From UMGS1312 sp964631595 (GTDB lineage: Bacteria; Bacillota; Clostridia; Oscillospirales; CAG-272): DNA of 64,000 nt. The notes under the pieces were generated by a model that saw nothing but the letters and a program-made list of their open reading frames with translations, was not told where the DNA came from and searched no databases. This document shows positions 17,001-24,823 of the stretch, piece after piece. The position numbers were made by a program, and so were the translations under genes. How positions within the stretch are numbered: position 1 is the stretch's first letter; the number at the start of each line of letters is the position of its first letter. Location: assembly GCA_964631595.1 (NCBI GenBank), contig CAZVXL010000005.1:33663-97662 (forward strand), in the 5' to 3' direction.

Positions 17001-18706
17001 AGGACTACGTAAGGACACACCTTGACAAGGCTTCGATGAACAATGCAAAGCCGAACGGCGACTACACGTTTGTATACTGGTACTACATCGAGAACGGCGT
17101 GAAGCATCCGTTCGACCCCTCCACGAGCATCAGAAAGGATCTGGTTCTCTACGGTGAGTGGTCATCGAACACGCTCAAGGAATATACGATAAGGTATGTT
17201 CTTAAGGACGATAACAACGTAAGGGTCGCGGACGATACTCACGGAAGCGGACTTGCGGGAAGCACCAAGACCTTTGAGCCGAAGGGCTCGGAGCAGCTCT
17301 ACACGCAGTATCAGGATAATTACTTCCCGACGGTAAAGTCGAAGTCGGTTATTCTTGATATTGACGCGAACGAGATCATTATCATATTCGAGTATGAGAA
17401 TGATCAACTGCCGTATACGGTAAGGTACCTTGAAGCCGGAACGAATAAAGTTCTGCATGACCCTAAGGTAGTAAGCGACAACACAAAGGCTGTCGTTACC
17501 GAGACCTTCGTTCCGATAAACGGCTATATGCCCGATGCATACCAGAAGCGTCTCGTGGTTTCGACCGACGGCAACAATGAGATCATCTTCTACTACACGA
17601 AGGACGAGGTACACGCCTACTACAAGGTAACTCACTACATTCAGAACACAGACGGCACAACATGGAGTGAGTACAAGTGGTCGGATTCCGTCGGTGATAT
17701 CGGTACAAGATATACCGCGTCTCCCATAGATATTCAGGGCTTCACGTACAAGGAGACCAAGTACGTGGCGGACGGCACGGAGGTCACGGACGTAACGAGT
17801 GAGGGCGCAGTCCTCACCGCCAAGGGACTTGAGATAGATCTCTACTACGTCCGAAACGAGTACCCCTATCAGGTGCGCTATCTTGAGCAGGGTACAGGTA
17901 AGGAGCTTGCCGACCCCAAGAACGGCACCGGCCTGTACGGCGCTTCCGTGACCGAGAACGCTATCGACATCGCAAGCTACGATAAGGTGGCTCCGACAAC
18001 TGCGACGATCACGATACGTATTGAGGAGGGTGCAGACCCGACACTCAATATCATAACCTTTTACTACAAGATACAGACTGTCACCATAAACTACAAGGTG
18101 GCTGTAGGTGAGGGTACCGTAAGTCCCGCAAGTGAGACGGTAGAGCTTGTCGGTCACACGCCGATCGGATCGACCCCGACGGCGGGTGCGGGCTACAGAT
18201 TCGACGGCTGGTACACCGATGAGGCTTGTACAACGCCCGTTGATTCGAGCTGGATAGCGTCGAGCGGTAAGATCAATCCCCCCGAGGCAGTGGCGGCAAC
18301 GTACTACGCAAAGTTCGTTCCCGCAAACGCCGATCTCGAGATAGAGAAGAAGTTCCCCGCGAACACGAATTACTCCGAGGTCGACAAGAATCAGACCTTT
18401 GTCTTTGAGGTAAAGGGAACAGCCGGAACGGCAACGGCGGACGTAAGTCTGACGGTGACGGTACACGGCGCGGGAAGCGTCACGGTGAAGGATCTGCCGA
18501 TAGGCACGTACACGGTGACCGAGAAGACCGACTGGTCATGGAGATATGAGCCGACAGGCGGTGCAGACACCCAGACCGTAACGCTCTCGGCAACAGGCAC
18601 AAACAAGGTTACCTTTACAAATGAAAGAAAAGAAGATAAATGGCTTGACGGAGATTCGTCCTGCGTGAACATCTTCAGCGGCAAAAAAACGGCGGAAATC
18701 GACTAA
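14036..18706 (+). CDS. Giant repeat-rich surface adhesin (InlB-like, MucBP-like and Cys/His-rich repeats)
   Basis: 1556 residues from ATG 14036 (AAGGAGG at 14020-14026); the frame is open further upstream but carries no signal. Signal peptide at residues 5-30. Approximate order: unique N-region (1-260); MucBP-like strands (~280-400, with VIHYQQNVDNDDY); InlB/Listeria-Bacteroides-type repeat (~415-500, GYNFIGWSET); Cys/His-rich region (~536-684) with repeated HTHT.DC motifs; further InlB repeats (~870-960); MucBP-like repeats (~1050-1340, YTVRYLEAGT and YQVRYLEQGT); one InlB unit (~1385); and a Cna-B/DUF5979-like domain (~1432-1540, IGTYTVTEKTDW). It ends KWLDGDSSCVNIF plus a short tail without LPXTG or membrane span. 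Likely a secreted matrix or adhesion protein held non-covalently. Confidence 0.88.
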   Translation: MSTMRKRTVALIITLSMLITILPSNIIVGSVADYNTPSSEHIGAVAKIVDDDFPLADNPSDMAGTHVWSNIRAADMPERVIITNYYYDASMENSEPMYEIDAAVGYEWPSMLKNYHWIQAKSVDIVEENGETGVIGGDGKVTDYLELERFDRETLLAKTSLRGDVSYQWQIRYDTPKDLWVDIQGECDREIEVTYGLILSLLDEFRSVAIRCESTTDTKTNHSEPITVTSVPLVSDLGEVAATASLDDEGTAVSGAGRALRAAREVAPLAENDIYNVVINYNYEDGSTVYQSHTANIGAGTNYNQTVTFPVIKGYLPYVDNARKDSYTFNITNIQADVTVNVVYKPTDVNYTVIHYQQNVDNDDYSLVATDRNTGLTGAQVPEVHNTYEGFYNLAYERPTIAADGSTVIEVYYDRYYYLLNFDMTGGYGTDPVYARYGATIPEIKDPTKAGYNFIGWSETKEGTETATLPDKMPAYADGAKTYYAIWEMVATAKVTVVFWGENPNDEGYSYLADSTDVIDLTPGKEFTYTEEGMLICDREVHTHTDACLGCGKTEHTHSAVGGACYTLTCTVDVHTHGTGCYDGVGNGTTYVIGAPDNPQNGQVFQWLSFSTTYIYIYGTWYEYSGSTASGSIAPTTCGKTENNHTHTNDCYAFTCTAEEHTHTNDCNACGKEVHTHNSECYYQGAGLDTTKWKFVRSDTVTVAADGSTVVNVYYDRTTFKLEFYSRDGSTHHGTIEDKWGSQIGDRFLDVNSAAGGNLWMTTRNGNSGPYTAFLEIMPNANRNYYLRSTSTTEQKAYYYVEKLDASGYDEKYVVTAYSSSSLHPTEEDFMDIEGFTFKEAVFRSNNQDITVTEKGEYDYNYNNAKFYYTRNSYKLTFNDGYENVRNESVKYQASLGTYNDYVPEVPSQYEPGSVEFAGWYQNPQCTGEEYKLDEHTMPANDLILYAKWVPVNHTVEFYLTESSVDIYHPADVDQDAEFTVPHGDHIAEDYVRTHLDKASMNNAKPNGDYTFVYWYYIENGVKHPFDPSTSIRKDLVLYGEWSSNTLKEYTIRYVLKDDNNVRVADDTHGSGLAGSTKTFEPKGSEQLYTQYQDNYFPTVKSKSVILDIDANEIIIIFEYENDQLPYTVRYLEAGTNKVLHDPKVVSDNTKAVVTETFVPINGYMPDAYQKRLVVSTDGNNEIIFYYTKDEVHAYYKVTHYIQNTDGTTWSEYKWSDSVGDIGTRYTASPIDIQGFTYKETKYVADGTEVTDVTSEGAVLTAKGLEIDLYYVRNEYPYQVRYLEQGTGKELADPKNGTGLYGASVTENAIDIASYDKVAPTTATITIRIEEGADPTLNIITFYYKIQTVTINYKVAVGEGTVSPASETVELVGHTPIGSTPTAGAGYRFDGWYTDEACTTPVDSSWIASSGKINPPEAVAATYYAKFVPANADLEIEKKFPANTNYSEVDKNQTFVFEVKGTAGTATADVSLTVTVHGAGSVTVKDLPIGTYTVTEKTDWSWRYEPTGGADTQTVTLSATGTNKVTFTNERKEDKWLDGDSSCVNIFSGKKTAEID

Positions 18707-18721
18707 GAGGAGGAGCTACTA

Positions 18722-19366
18722 ATGTACGATAAAAACAAGTCAACGGCGCATTACAGCCCTGCTCACAGGAAATTGAGGACGAAAAAACAGCTCTTTCTGA
18801 TAGCGGCGCTGACTGCGGTAATGTGCATAGTCATATCGGCTGTGACACTGGCATATATCTTTACAAGCACGGGGGATGTGAAGAATATCTTCACGCCCTC
18901 CGAGGTCGGCGGCGACGTTGTCGAGGATTTCGACGGCGAGGTCAAGGAGAATGTTCGCGTAAAGAACACCGGAGATGTGGAAAGCTACATCAGGGCAAGC
19001 GTTATCGTGACGTGGATGAACGAGGCGGGAACCGAGGTCGCACCTACACTTCCCGTTGAGGGCACGGATTACACGATCGAGTATGCGGACGAGATGACGA
19101 CGAGCTGGATCAAGGCAGATGACGGCTTCTGGTACTATACGGTGCCGGTAGCGCCGGGTGATGAGACAGATTACCTCATCACGGAGTGTAAGCCGACGGA
19201 GAGTGCGAACAAGCCGGACGGCTACTATCTCTCGGTAGAGATCATCGCATCGTCTATCCAGTCTACCCCCGCATCGGTCGTCACGGAGCAGTGGGATTCC
19301 GGTGTTTCAGCCGTAGATGCCGATGACGGCAGCTTGACGATCAAGAAAACGGTCGTGGCGGAATGA
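18722..19366 (+). CDS. SipW-like signal, TasA-type surface protein
   Basis: 214 residues. A long N-terminus (about 30 residues, charged), then a hydrophobic core and a SipW-like segment VTLAYIFTSTGDVKNIFTPSEV. The body has NVRVKNTGDVESYIRASVIVTW, equivalent to the VKNTG..YVRV strand of TasA/CalY proteins, and IIASSIQSTP near the end. No C-terminal anchor. AGGAGGAG precedes ATG 18722, 15 nt after the giant gene stop. The downstream gene starts 11 nt after its stop, forming a three-gene run (giant protein, this protein, anchored protein). Confidence 0.8.
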   Translation: MYDKNKSTAHYSPAHRKLRTKKQLFLIAALTAVMCIVISAVTLAYIFTSTGDVKNIFTPSEVGGDVVEDFDGEVKENVRVKNTGDVESYIRASVIVTWMNEAGTEVAPTLPVEGTDYTIEYADEMTTSWIKADDGFWYYTVPVAPGDETDYLITECKPTESANKPDGYYLSVEIIASSIQSTPASVVTEQWDSGVSAVDADDGSLTIKKTVVAE

Positions 19367-19377
19367 GGAGGACGGAT

Positions 19378-20040
19378 ATGAAAAAGATACTTAAAAAGCT
19401 GTTTGTCCTCATCTGCACGCTGTCACTGCTTGCATCAATGGCTGTAAGCGTGCTTGCCGACGGAACCGTCATCTATGACGGAAATGCGAAGAAGTTCATC
19501 TTTAGCCCCGGAAGCGAATACTCCCCCACGGATCTGTTTACGGATTTCAAGGGAATAATGCCCGGAGACAGCATAACACAGAAGGTGTTTATCAAAAACG
19601 ATATCGCCAACAACGTGAAGATAAAGCTGTATATGCGCTCTCTCGGAGCAAAGGAAGGCTCCGAGGATCTGCTCTCAAAGCTCCGGCTTGAGGTGGTGCA
19701 GGACGGTGAATCAAAGCTGTTCGATGCGCCCGCCGCAGAGCCCGCACAGCTTACCGATTGGGTGTACCTCGGTACGTTCTATTCGGGAGCGGAGATAGAT
19801 CTTGACGTAAAGCTGGACGTTCCCGCCGATCTCGGAAACGAGTATCAGGGAGCTATCGGCTACCTTGATTGGGAGTTCCGAGTTGAGGAGATGCCGATCG
19901 AGCCGAGCGACCCCAAGCCGCCGCAGACAGGCGACTCCACGGGACGGGTCATGATCCCCGCGGCGATCAGCGGAATCGTAATCATCGCACTTGCGGCATA
20001 TGAGATCCGCCGCAGATACGCAAAAAACAATGAGATCTGA
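19378..20040 (+). CDS. Sortase-anchored TasA-like surface protein (PPQTGD signal)
   Basis: 220 residues from ATG 19378 with GAGGAGG upstream; an earlier ATG at 19363 overlaps the previous stop but is less well placed. Signal peptide MKKILKKLFVLICTLSLLAS. The body has GIMPGDSITQKVFIKNDIANNVKIKLYMRS, a camelysin-like strand pattern. The C-terminus is a sorting signal: KPPQTGD, then a hydrophobic span (PAAISGIVIIALAAYEI) and RRRYAKN. QTG-type motifs are often used by pilus or class D-like sortases; the sortase at 9442 is the obvious candidate enzyme. This could be the wall base for fibres made by neighbouring SipW-type proteins, which is inference. Confidence 0.85.
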   Translation: MKKILKKLFVLICTLSLLASMAVSVLADGTVIYDGNAKKFIFSPGSEYSPTDLFTDFKGIMPGDSITQKVFIKNDIANNVKIKLYMRSLGAKEGSEDLLSKLRLEVVQDGESKLFDAPAAEPAQLTDWVYLGTFYSGAEIDLDVKLDVPADLGNEYQGAIGYLDWEFRVEEMPIEPSDPKPPQTGDSTGRVMIPAAISGIVIIALAAYEIRRRYAKNNEI

Positions 20041-20041
20041 C

Positions 20042-20075
20042 AAAAAGCCCATTCACCGATGTGAATGGGCTTTTT
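20042..20075 (+). terminator. Rho-independent terminator of the surface-protein cluster
   Basis: Stem aaaaagcccattcac (20042-20056) / gtgaatgggcttttt (20061-20075), 15 bp, loop cgat, ending in T6. Confidence 0.92.
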
Positions 20076-20165
20076 TGCGTGCGGCGCGCCGCAGACCGTA
20101 TGCTCCACCCGCGCCCGACGGAGATACACACGTGCTGTCGGCTCCTCCCCGTCGGCTTTTTTCGC

Positions 20166-20270
20166 GCCGTCACCTCGGAGGTGGCAGACCTGCTTCCGCC
20201 GCCGTCACCTCGGAGGTGGCAGACCTGCTTCCGCCGCCGTCACCTCGGAGGTGGCAGACCTGCTTCCGCA
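20166..20270. repeat. Three tandem copies of a 35-bp unit
   Basis: Copies begin at 20166, 20201 and 20236 and are nearly identical with no spacers; each contains cacctcggaggtg, a small palindrome. The array sits between the terminator at 20075 and the RNase J promoter. It is not a CRISPR because the period is uniform and spacers are absent. The 684-nt gap 20041-20724 also holds the inverted repeat at 20309-20340 and the leader RNA at 20462-20664. Confidence 0.9.
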
Positions 20271-20308
20271 ACACGCCACCTCCATTGCCCGATGGTTTTT
20301 GAGGGGAG

Positions 20309-20340
20309 TACGAGGGGGCTTTTTCAAAAGTCCCCTCGTA
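20309..20340. repeat. Near-perfect 32-nt inverted repeat
   Basis: Arms tacgagggg (20309-20317) and cccctcgta (20332-20340), extended inward by CTTT/AAAG pairs to about 14 bp. No T tract on either strand fits a terminator. It resembles a small dispersed palindromic element. Confidence 0.6.
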
Positions 20341-20461
20341 TGGTGTCACGTGTGAGCAAGCATACCCACCCGCACCTCTCGGCGGCGAAATTCGCGGAGA
20401 ATTTACAGCACAATTTACACAGCGTTCATACAAGAATATCGGACTTGGGGTATAATATACG

Positions 20462-20664
20462 TGAGTAGAATTGTCCGTTCGGCGTGTGCGTGTACTCGCG
20501 TGCGCCTTGAGATAGTGCGGTGCAGAAGTGCCGCTATATACACCGATAAGGCTCGGAGCCTGTCGGCATTATGATGGATCTGCCTATACCACGGTTTCGG
20601 ATCAAGCGCCTCCGCCGCCCTCGGAGAAAACGCCGCCGAAACGGGGGCTTTTTCTGTTGTTTGC
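20462..20664 (+). ncRNA. Candidate structured leader RNA / attenuator of RNase J
   Basis: A TATAAT at 20451-20456 is followed by a ~200-nt segment with several hairpins: ggcgtgtgcg/cgcgtgcgcc (20481-20506), gcggtgc-agaa-gtgccgc (20517-20534), and the two-part hairpin 20543-20566. The last stem, gcctccg/cgggggc (20608-20648), is followed by U5. Part of that stem (ctccg, 20610-20614) can instead pair with cggag (20622-20626), so two mutually exclusive folds exist. It could be a leader that attenuates rnj or a free-standing small RNA. No match to 6S, SRP, tmRNA, RNase P or T-box signatures was seen. Confidence 0.4.
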
Positions 20665-20724
20665 CGACGTGCATGAGATATCGGTATGCGGAAAATACAT
20701 ATCTTAACATGAAAGGAATATTGA

Positions 20725-22413
20725 ATGGCAAAAAACAATAAGAAAAAAACACTCCCGAAGGGCAAGCTGAAGGTGATGATGCTCGGAGGACTCAACGAGA
20801 TCGGAAAGAACATGGCGGTGCTCGAATGGGAGGACGATATCATTATAATCGACTGCGGACTTGCGTTCCCCGATGAGGATATGCTCGGCATAGACCTCGT
20901 GATACCGGATGTGAGCTATCTTGAAAAGAATATAGACAAGATCCGCGGAATACTCCTCACGCACGGGCATGAGGATCACATCGGCGCACTGCCGTACGTT
21001 CTCAGAAGCATCAATGTGCCCGTTTACGGCACAAGGCTCACGCTCGGCATACTTGAAAATAAGCTTGCGGAGCACAAATTGCTCGACAAGGTGAAGACGG
21101 TGACGGTCACGGCGGGCGAATATGTGCGCCTCGGCGCATTTACCGCCGAGTTCATTCGCGTAAATCACTCCATTGCCGATGCCTGCTGTATCGCGGTGAC
21201 TACCCCCGTCGGTGTGGTCATGCACACGGGAGATTTCAAGCTTGACGTGTCGCCCATCGACGGCGAGATGATGGATCTTACGAGGATCGGTGAGTACGGC
21301 AGAGAGGGCGTAATGCTGCTCATGTGCGAATCGACTAACGTGGAGCGCGCGGGCTATACCCCCTCGGAGAGGCGTGTCGGCGGTCAGCTTGACAATATAT
21401 TCATGAGCAATACCGATAAGCGTATCATCATCGCCACCTTCTCCTCAAACGTCCACAGAGTTCAGCAGATCATCAACACAAGCGTGAAGTTCGGGCGCAA
21501 GGTCGCGGTCACCGGCAGAAGTATGCTCAACGTTGTCGGCGCGGCAGTAAAGCTCGGATATATGAACGTGCCGGCGGGCGTCCTCATCGACATAAGCGAG
21601 ATCGGCAGATATCCCGCCGAGATGATAACGATAATTACCACGGGCTCTCAGGGCGAGCCGATGAGCGCACTGTACCGCATGGCGTTCTCGGATCACAATA
21701 TGGTTGAGCTTACGTCAAACGATCTCGTGATCCTTTCCTCACACGCTATCCCCGGCAACGAGCTGCTTGTAGGCAAGATCATCAACGAGATGTACCGCCG
21801 AGGAGTAAACGTGTATCATGAGGAGGCGGAGGTCCACGTTTCGGGACACGCCTGTCAGGAGGAGATCAAGCTGATGCACGCGCTGTGCAAGCCGAAGTAC
21901 GTTATGCCGATACACGGTGAGTACAGACATCTGATGCAGCACAAGGAGCTTGCGGAGTTCATGGGAATGAAGTCCGAGGATATCTTTGTGTGCGAGATAG
22001 GACAGGTGCTTGAGCTGGACGGCGAGAGCTGCAAGAAGGCGGGCACGGTCCCGTCGGGCAGAGTGCTCGTTGACGGCTACGGCGTGGGAGACGTCGGAAA
22101 TATCGTCCTGCGCGACCGCAGACACTTGGCACAGGACGGACTTATCGTGGTCGTGGCTACGGTGGAATCGGCGGATCGCACGCTGATCTCGGGACCGGAC
22201 ATCATCTCCAGAGGCTTCGTATACGTTCGTGAATCGGAGGAGCTGATGGAGGAGGTACGCAACATCGCAAGGAAGGTCATAGAGGACACCTTGAGCACGG
22301 GCACCACCGAGTGGAATCAGATAAAATCCGGAGTGAAGGACGGGCTTTCAAAGTACCTCTATCAGAAGACGAAGCGCAAGCCGATGATACTTCCGGTCAT
22401 AATGAACGTGTGA
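20725..22413 (+). CDS. rnj: Ribonuclease J
   Basis: 562 residues, normal for RNase J. It is a metallo-beta-lactamase / beta-CASP nuclease that degrades and matures RNA 5'-to-3' and endonucleolytically. The metal-binding motif is H80-G-H82-E-D84-H85 in LLTHGHEDHIGA. Other family blocks are GGLNEIGKNM, MHTGDFKLD, CESTNVERAGYTPSE, TGSQGEPMSAL and PIHGEYRHL. AAAGGA precedes ATG 20725. It is preceded by a structured leader and followed after 29 nt by a small Dabb gene, beginning an apparent five-gene unit that ends at the terminator at 25391. Confidence 0.95.
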   Translation: MAKNNKKKTLPKGKLKVMMLGGLNEIGKNMAVLEWEDDIIIIDCGLAFPDEDMLGIDLVIPDVSYLEKNIDKIRGILLTHGHEDHIGALPYVLRSINVPVYGTRLTLGILENKLAEHKLLDKVKTVTVTAGEYVRLGAFTAEFIRVNHSIADACCIAVTTPVGVVMHTGDFKLDVSPIDGEMMDLTRIGEYGREGVMLLMCESTNVERAGYTPSERRVGGQLDNIFMSNTDKRIIIATFSSNVHRVQQIINTSVKFGRKVAVTGRSMLNVVGAAVKLGYMNVPAGVLIDISEIGRYPAEMITIITTGSQGEPMSALYRMAFSDHNMVELTSNDLVILSSHAIPGNELLVGKIINEMYRRGVNVYHEEAEVHVSGHACQEEIKLMHALCKPKYVMPIHGEYRHLMQHKELAEFMGMKSEDIFVCEIGQVLELDGESCKKAGTVPSGRVLVDGYGVGDVGNIVLRDRRHLAQDGLIVVVATVESADRTLISGPDIISRGFVYVRESEELMEEVRNIARKVIEDTLSTGTTEWNQIKSGVKDGLSKYLYQKTKRKPMILPVIMNV

Positions 22414-22442
22414 TTTTATAAGGACTCAGGAGATATACCGTA

Positions 22443-22745
22443 ATGATAAGACATATAATTCTTTGGAAGCTCAGGGAGGATATCCCCGCAGACAGGATCC
22501 CCGAGGTGAAGCAGGGAATAAAGAGCTCCCTTGAGGCACTGCCTCGGGAAATCGACGGACTGCTGTCGCTGAGGGTACACACCGAGGGGCTCGACAGCTC
22601 CACCTGCGATATCATGCTCGAATCCGAGCTTCGCGATGAGGCGGCGCTTGAGGCGTATAAGATCCATCCCGCACACGTCGCCGCGGCAGACGGCTACGTT
22701 CGACCGAACGTGGCTGTAAGGCTCTGCCTTGATTTTGAGGCATGA
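22443..22745 (+). CDS. Dabb (stress-responsive alpha/beta barrel) domain protein
   Basis: A 100-residue protein with MIRHIILWKLRE at the start and a C-terminal HPAHVAAADGYVRPNVAVRLCLDFE. This matches the small dimeric Dabb family, whose members bind small ligands or act in stress responses; the specific role is unknown. Its stop overlaps the start of the next gene by 4 nt (ATGA). It lies between RNase J and a U32 peptidase in the same direction. Confidence 0.85.
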   Translation: MIRHIILWKLREDIPADRIPEVKQGIKSSLEALPREIDGLLSLRVHTEGLDSSTCDIMLESELRDEAALEAYKIHPAHVAAADGYVRPNVAVRLCLDFEA

Positions 22746-23983
22746 GTATGCGAAAGAAGCCCGAGCTGCTTTCTCCGGCGGGAAATCCGGAGAAGCTGAG
22801 GGCGGCGGTGCTGTACGGCGCGGATGCCGTCTATCTTGCCGGCAAAAGCTTCGGCATGAGAGCCGCCGCGGATAATTTTACCGATGATGAGCTTGCGGAG
22901 GGCATTTCCCATGCTCACGAAAGAGGCGTAAAAGTCTACGTGACTCTGAACGTGATGCCGCGCACAAGCGAATACGAGGCTCTGCGGCGGTATATTTTGT
23001 TCCTTGCGGATATCGGGGCGGATGCGGTCATCGTGTCGGACATAGGCGTAATGGAGCTTGTAAGAGAGATCGCGCCCGATACGGAGCTTCATATATCGAC
23101 TCAGGCAAGCGCGGTATCGGCGCAAGCGGTGAGGGCGTGGGGACGCTTCGGCGCAAGCCGCGTCGTGCTTGCGCGTGAGCTCACGCTTGACGAGATCTGC
23201 GAGATCCGCAGAGAGGTGCCGGACGTGGAGCTGGAGTGCTTTATCCACGGCTCCATGTGCGTGGCGTACAGCGGCCGATGCCTGCTGTCCCAATACTACG
23301 TCGGCAGAGATGCGAACAGGGGAGCCTGTGCTCAGCCGTGCAGATGGGAATACCGCACGGAGCTTGATTTTCATGAGCTGAAGCGTCCGGAGAGGGTGCT
23401 TTCCGCCGAGCAGTATCCGGAGGGGACGTTTATCATGAGCTCCGAGGATCTGTGCATGATCGAGCATATACCCGAGCTCATGGAGTCGGGTATAGCCTCC
23501 TTCAAGATAGAGGGGCGTATGAAAAGCGCATATTATACCGCGGCTGTTACAAATGCGTACAGACTTGCGATGGATGCGTATTGGAGCGATCCCGAGGGTT
23601 ACCGCTTTGCGCCGGAATATCTCAAGGAGCTTCAGTGCGTGAGCCACCGCGAATACGATACGGGCTTCTTCTTCGACAAGCCCTCGGAGGCTCCGAAGCT
23701 CACGAAGAATACGGGCTACATACGCGAAAAGGCATATATTGCAACAGCCGCCGCCGATGCTCCTGCCGGAGAGCCGGCGCTGTTCATCCAGCGGAATAAG
23801 GTGAGCCGCAACGACAGATGTGAGCTGCTCTCTCCCCGAAGGCTCGGCGCTCCGTTTGTTGCCGAGGAGTTGTATTCGGAGAATATGGAACCGATAGAAG
23901 CTGCGCCTCACCCGAGTATGCGCTTCTATCTGAGAACGCCGTATGAGATCCATGCGGGCGACATTATCCGAGGCTCGGATTAA
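22742..23983 (+). CDS. U32 family peptidase, TrhP-like (tRNA hydroxylation)
   Basis: 413 residues with ELLSPAGNPEKLRAAVLYGADAVYLAGKSFGMRA at the N-terminus and the U32 signature ECFIHGSMCVAYSGRC followed by C residues in GACAQPCRWEYR. These cysteines could hold an iron-sulphur cluster. Members of this branch (TrhP/YrrO/YegQ) are needed for 5-hydroxyuridine formation at tRNA position 34; older annotations call them collagenases. Of the two possible starts, ATG 22742 overlaps the previous stop and a second ATG lies at 22748. Part of the rnj-to-SLOG unit. Confidence 0.85.
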   Translation: MSMRKKPELLSPAGNPEKLRAAVLYGADAVYLAGKSFGMRAAADNFTDDELAEGISHAHERGVKVYVTLNVMPRTSEYEALRRYILFLADIGADAVIVSDIGVMELVREIAPDTELHISTQASAVSAQAVRAWGRFGASRVVLARELTLDEICEIRREVPDVELECFIHGSMCVAYSGRCLLSQYYVGRDANRGACAQPCRWEYRTELDFHELKRPERVLSAEQYPEGTFIMSSEDLCMIEHIPELMESGIASFKIEGRMKSAYYTAAVTNAYRLAMDAYWSDPEGYRFAPEYLKELQCVSHREYDTGFFFDKPSEAPKLTKNTGYIREKAYIATAAADAPAGEPALFIQRNKVSRNDRCELLSPRRLGAPFVAEELYSENMEPIEAAPHPSMRFYLRTPYEIHAGDIIRGSD

Positions 23984-24004
23984 AAAACGGTTCGGAGGAC
24001 TATT

Positions 24005-24823
24005 ATGTTAGATATACTCAAGGCGCTGTTTCTCGGTATCATAGAGGGCATCACGGAGTGGTTGCCGATAAGCAGTACCGGACACATGATCCTCGTAAAC
24101 GAGTTTATCGGCGGTGATGCGGGCTTTTTCGGGACGGACGTATTTCTGTATGTGATACAGCTCGGCGCGATACTTGCCATAGTTACGCTGTATTTCAAGC
24201 GGCTGAATCCCTTCTCCCCGTCAAAATCCGCCGATGAGAAGTGTGCGACGTGGCAAATGTGGGCAAAGGTGATAGTCGCCTGCCTGCCGGCGGCGGTCAT
24301 AGGTCTGTGCCTTAACGATTATATGGACAGATTTGAAAACGCATGGGTGATAAGCGCGACCTTGGTGATCTACGGTATCGGCTTCATTCTTGCGGAGCGG
24401 CACAGAGGCGGCGTTACAACGTCGGATATAAACAGCATGAGCTATAAGACCGCACTGCTCATCGGAGCGTTTCAGGTGTTGTCTGTCATTCCGGGAACAT
24501 CGCGCTCCGGCGCGACCATACTCGGCGCGGTGATACTCGGCTGTTCGCGCGAGCTTGCGGCGGAGTTCTCGTTCTTTCTTGCTATCCCCGTCATGTTCGG
24601 TGTGAGCTTTTTGAAGCTGGTCACGAACGATTATGTGATGAGCACGACGGAGTGGCTGATACTTGCGGTGGCAATGGCAGTGGCATACGCCGTGTCGATG
24701 CTCACCGTAAGATTCCTTACCGATTATGTGAAGCGTCACGATTTCAAGATCTTCGGATACTACCGTATCGTGCTCGGAGTCGCCGTTATCGCATGGTTTA
24801 CCGCAAAGGCGGTGCTCCGATAA
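24005..24823 (+). CDS. uppP: Undecaprenyl-diphosphatase UppP (BacA)
   Basis: 272 residues, very hydrophobic, about eight membrane segments. The two active-site regions are recognisable: IEGITEWLPISSTGHMILV near residue 15 and VIPGTSRSGATILGAVILG near residue 160. UppP dephosphorylates undecaprenyl diphosphate to recycle the lipid carrier for peptidoglycan and other wall polymers. GGAGG precedes ATG 24005. The following gene starts immediately after its stop. Confidence 0.95.
   Translation: MLDILKALFLGIIEGITEWLPISSTGHMILVNEFIGGDAGFFGTDVFLYVIQLGAILAIVTLYFKRLNPFSPSKSADEKCATWQMWAKVIVACLPAAVIGLCLNDYMDRFENAWVISATLVIYGIGFILAERHRGGVTTSDINSMSYKTALLIGAFQVLSVIPGTSRSGATILGAVILGCSRELAAEFSFFLAIPVMFGVSFLKLVTNDYVMSTTEWLILAVAMAVAYAVSMLTVRFLTDYVKRHDFKIFGYYRIVLGVAVIAWFTAKAVLR

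Noticed and set aside
17162..18466. A 434-codon minus-strand frame under the giant surface gene
   Set aside because: Antisense to repeat-rich coding sequence; composition is an artefact of the sense repeats.
18600..18720. A hidden LPXTG anchor lost by frameshift at the A7 run (about 18683-18689) near the end of the giant gene
   Set aside because: The alternative frames reach stops within a few codons and encode no anchor or membrane span.
20166..20270. The 35-bp repeats as a CRISPR array
   Set aside because: The copies abut with no spacer sequences, and no cas genes are in the window.
20462..20664. 6S RNA, SRP RNA, tmRNA or T-box in the RNase J leader
   Set aside because: The hallmark sequences (GGAAGGAAGCAG-like SRP loop, T-box NGGNACC, tmRNA tag) are absent and the ends do not form a long 6S-type closing stem.
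22694..23953. A 419-codon minus-strand frame
   Set aside because: Shadow of the U32 peptidase gene, which has conserved motifs on the plus strand.
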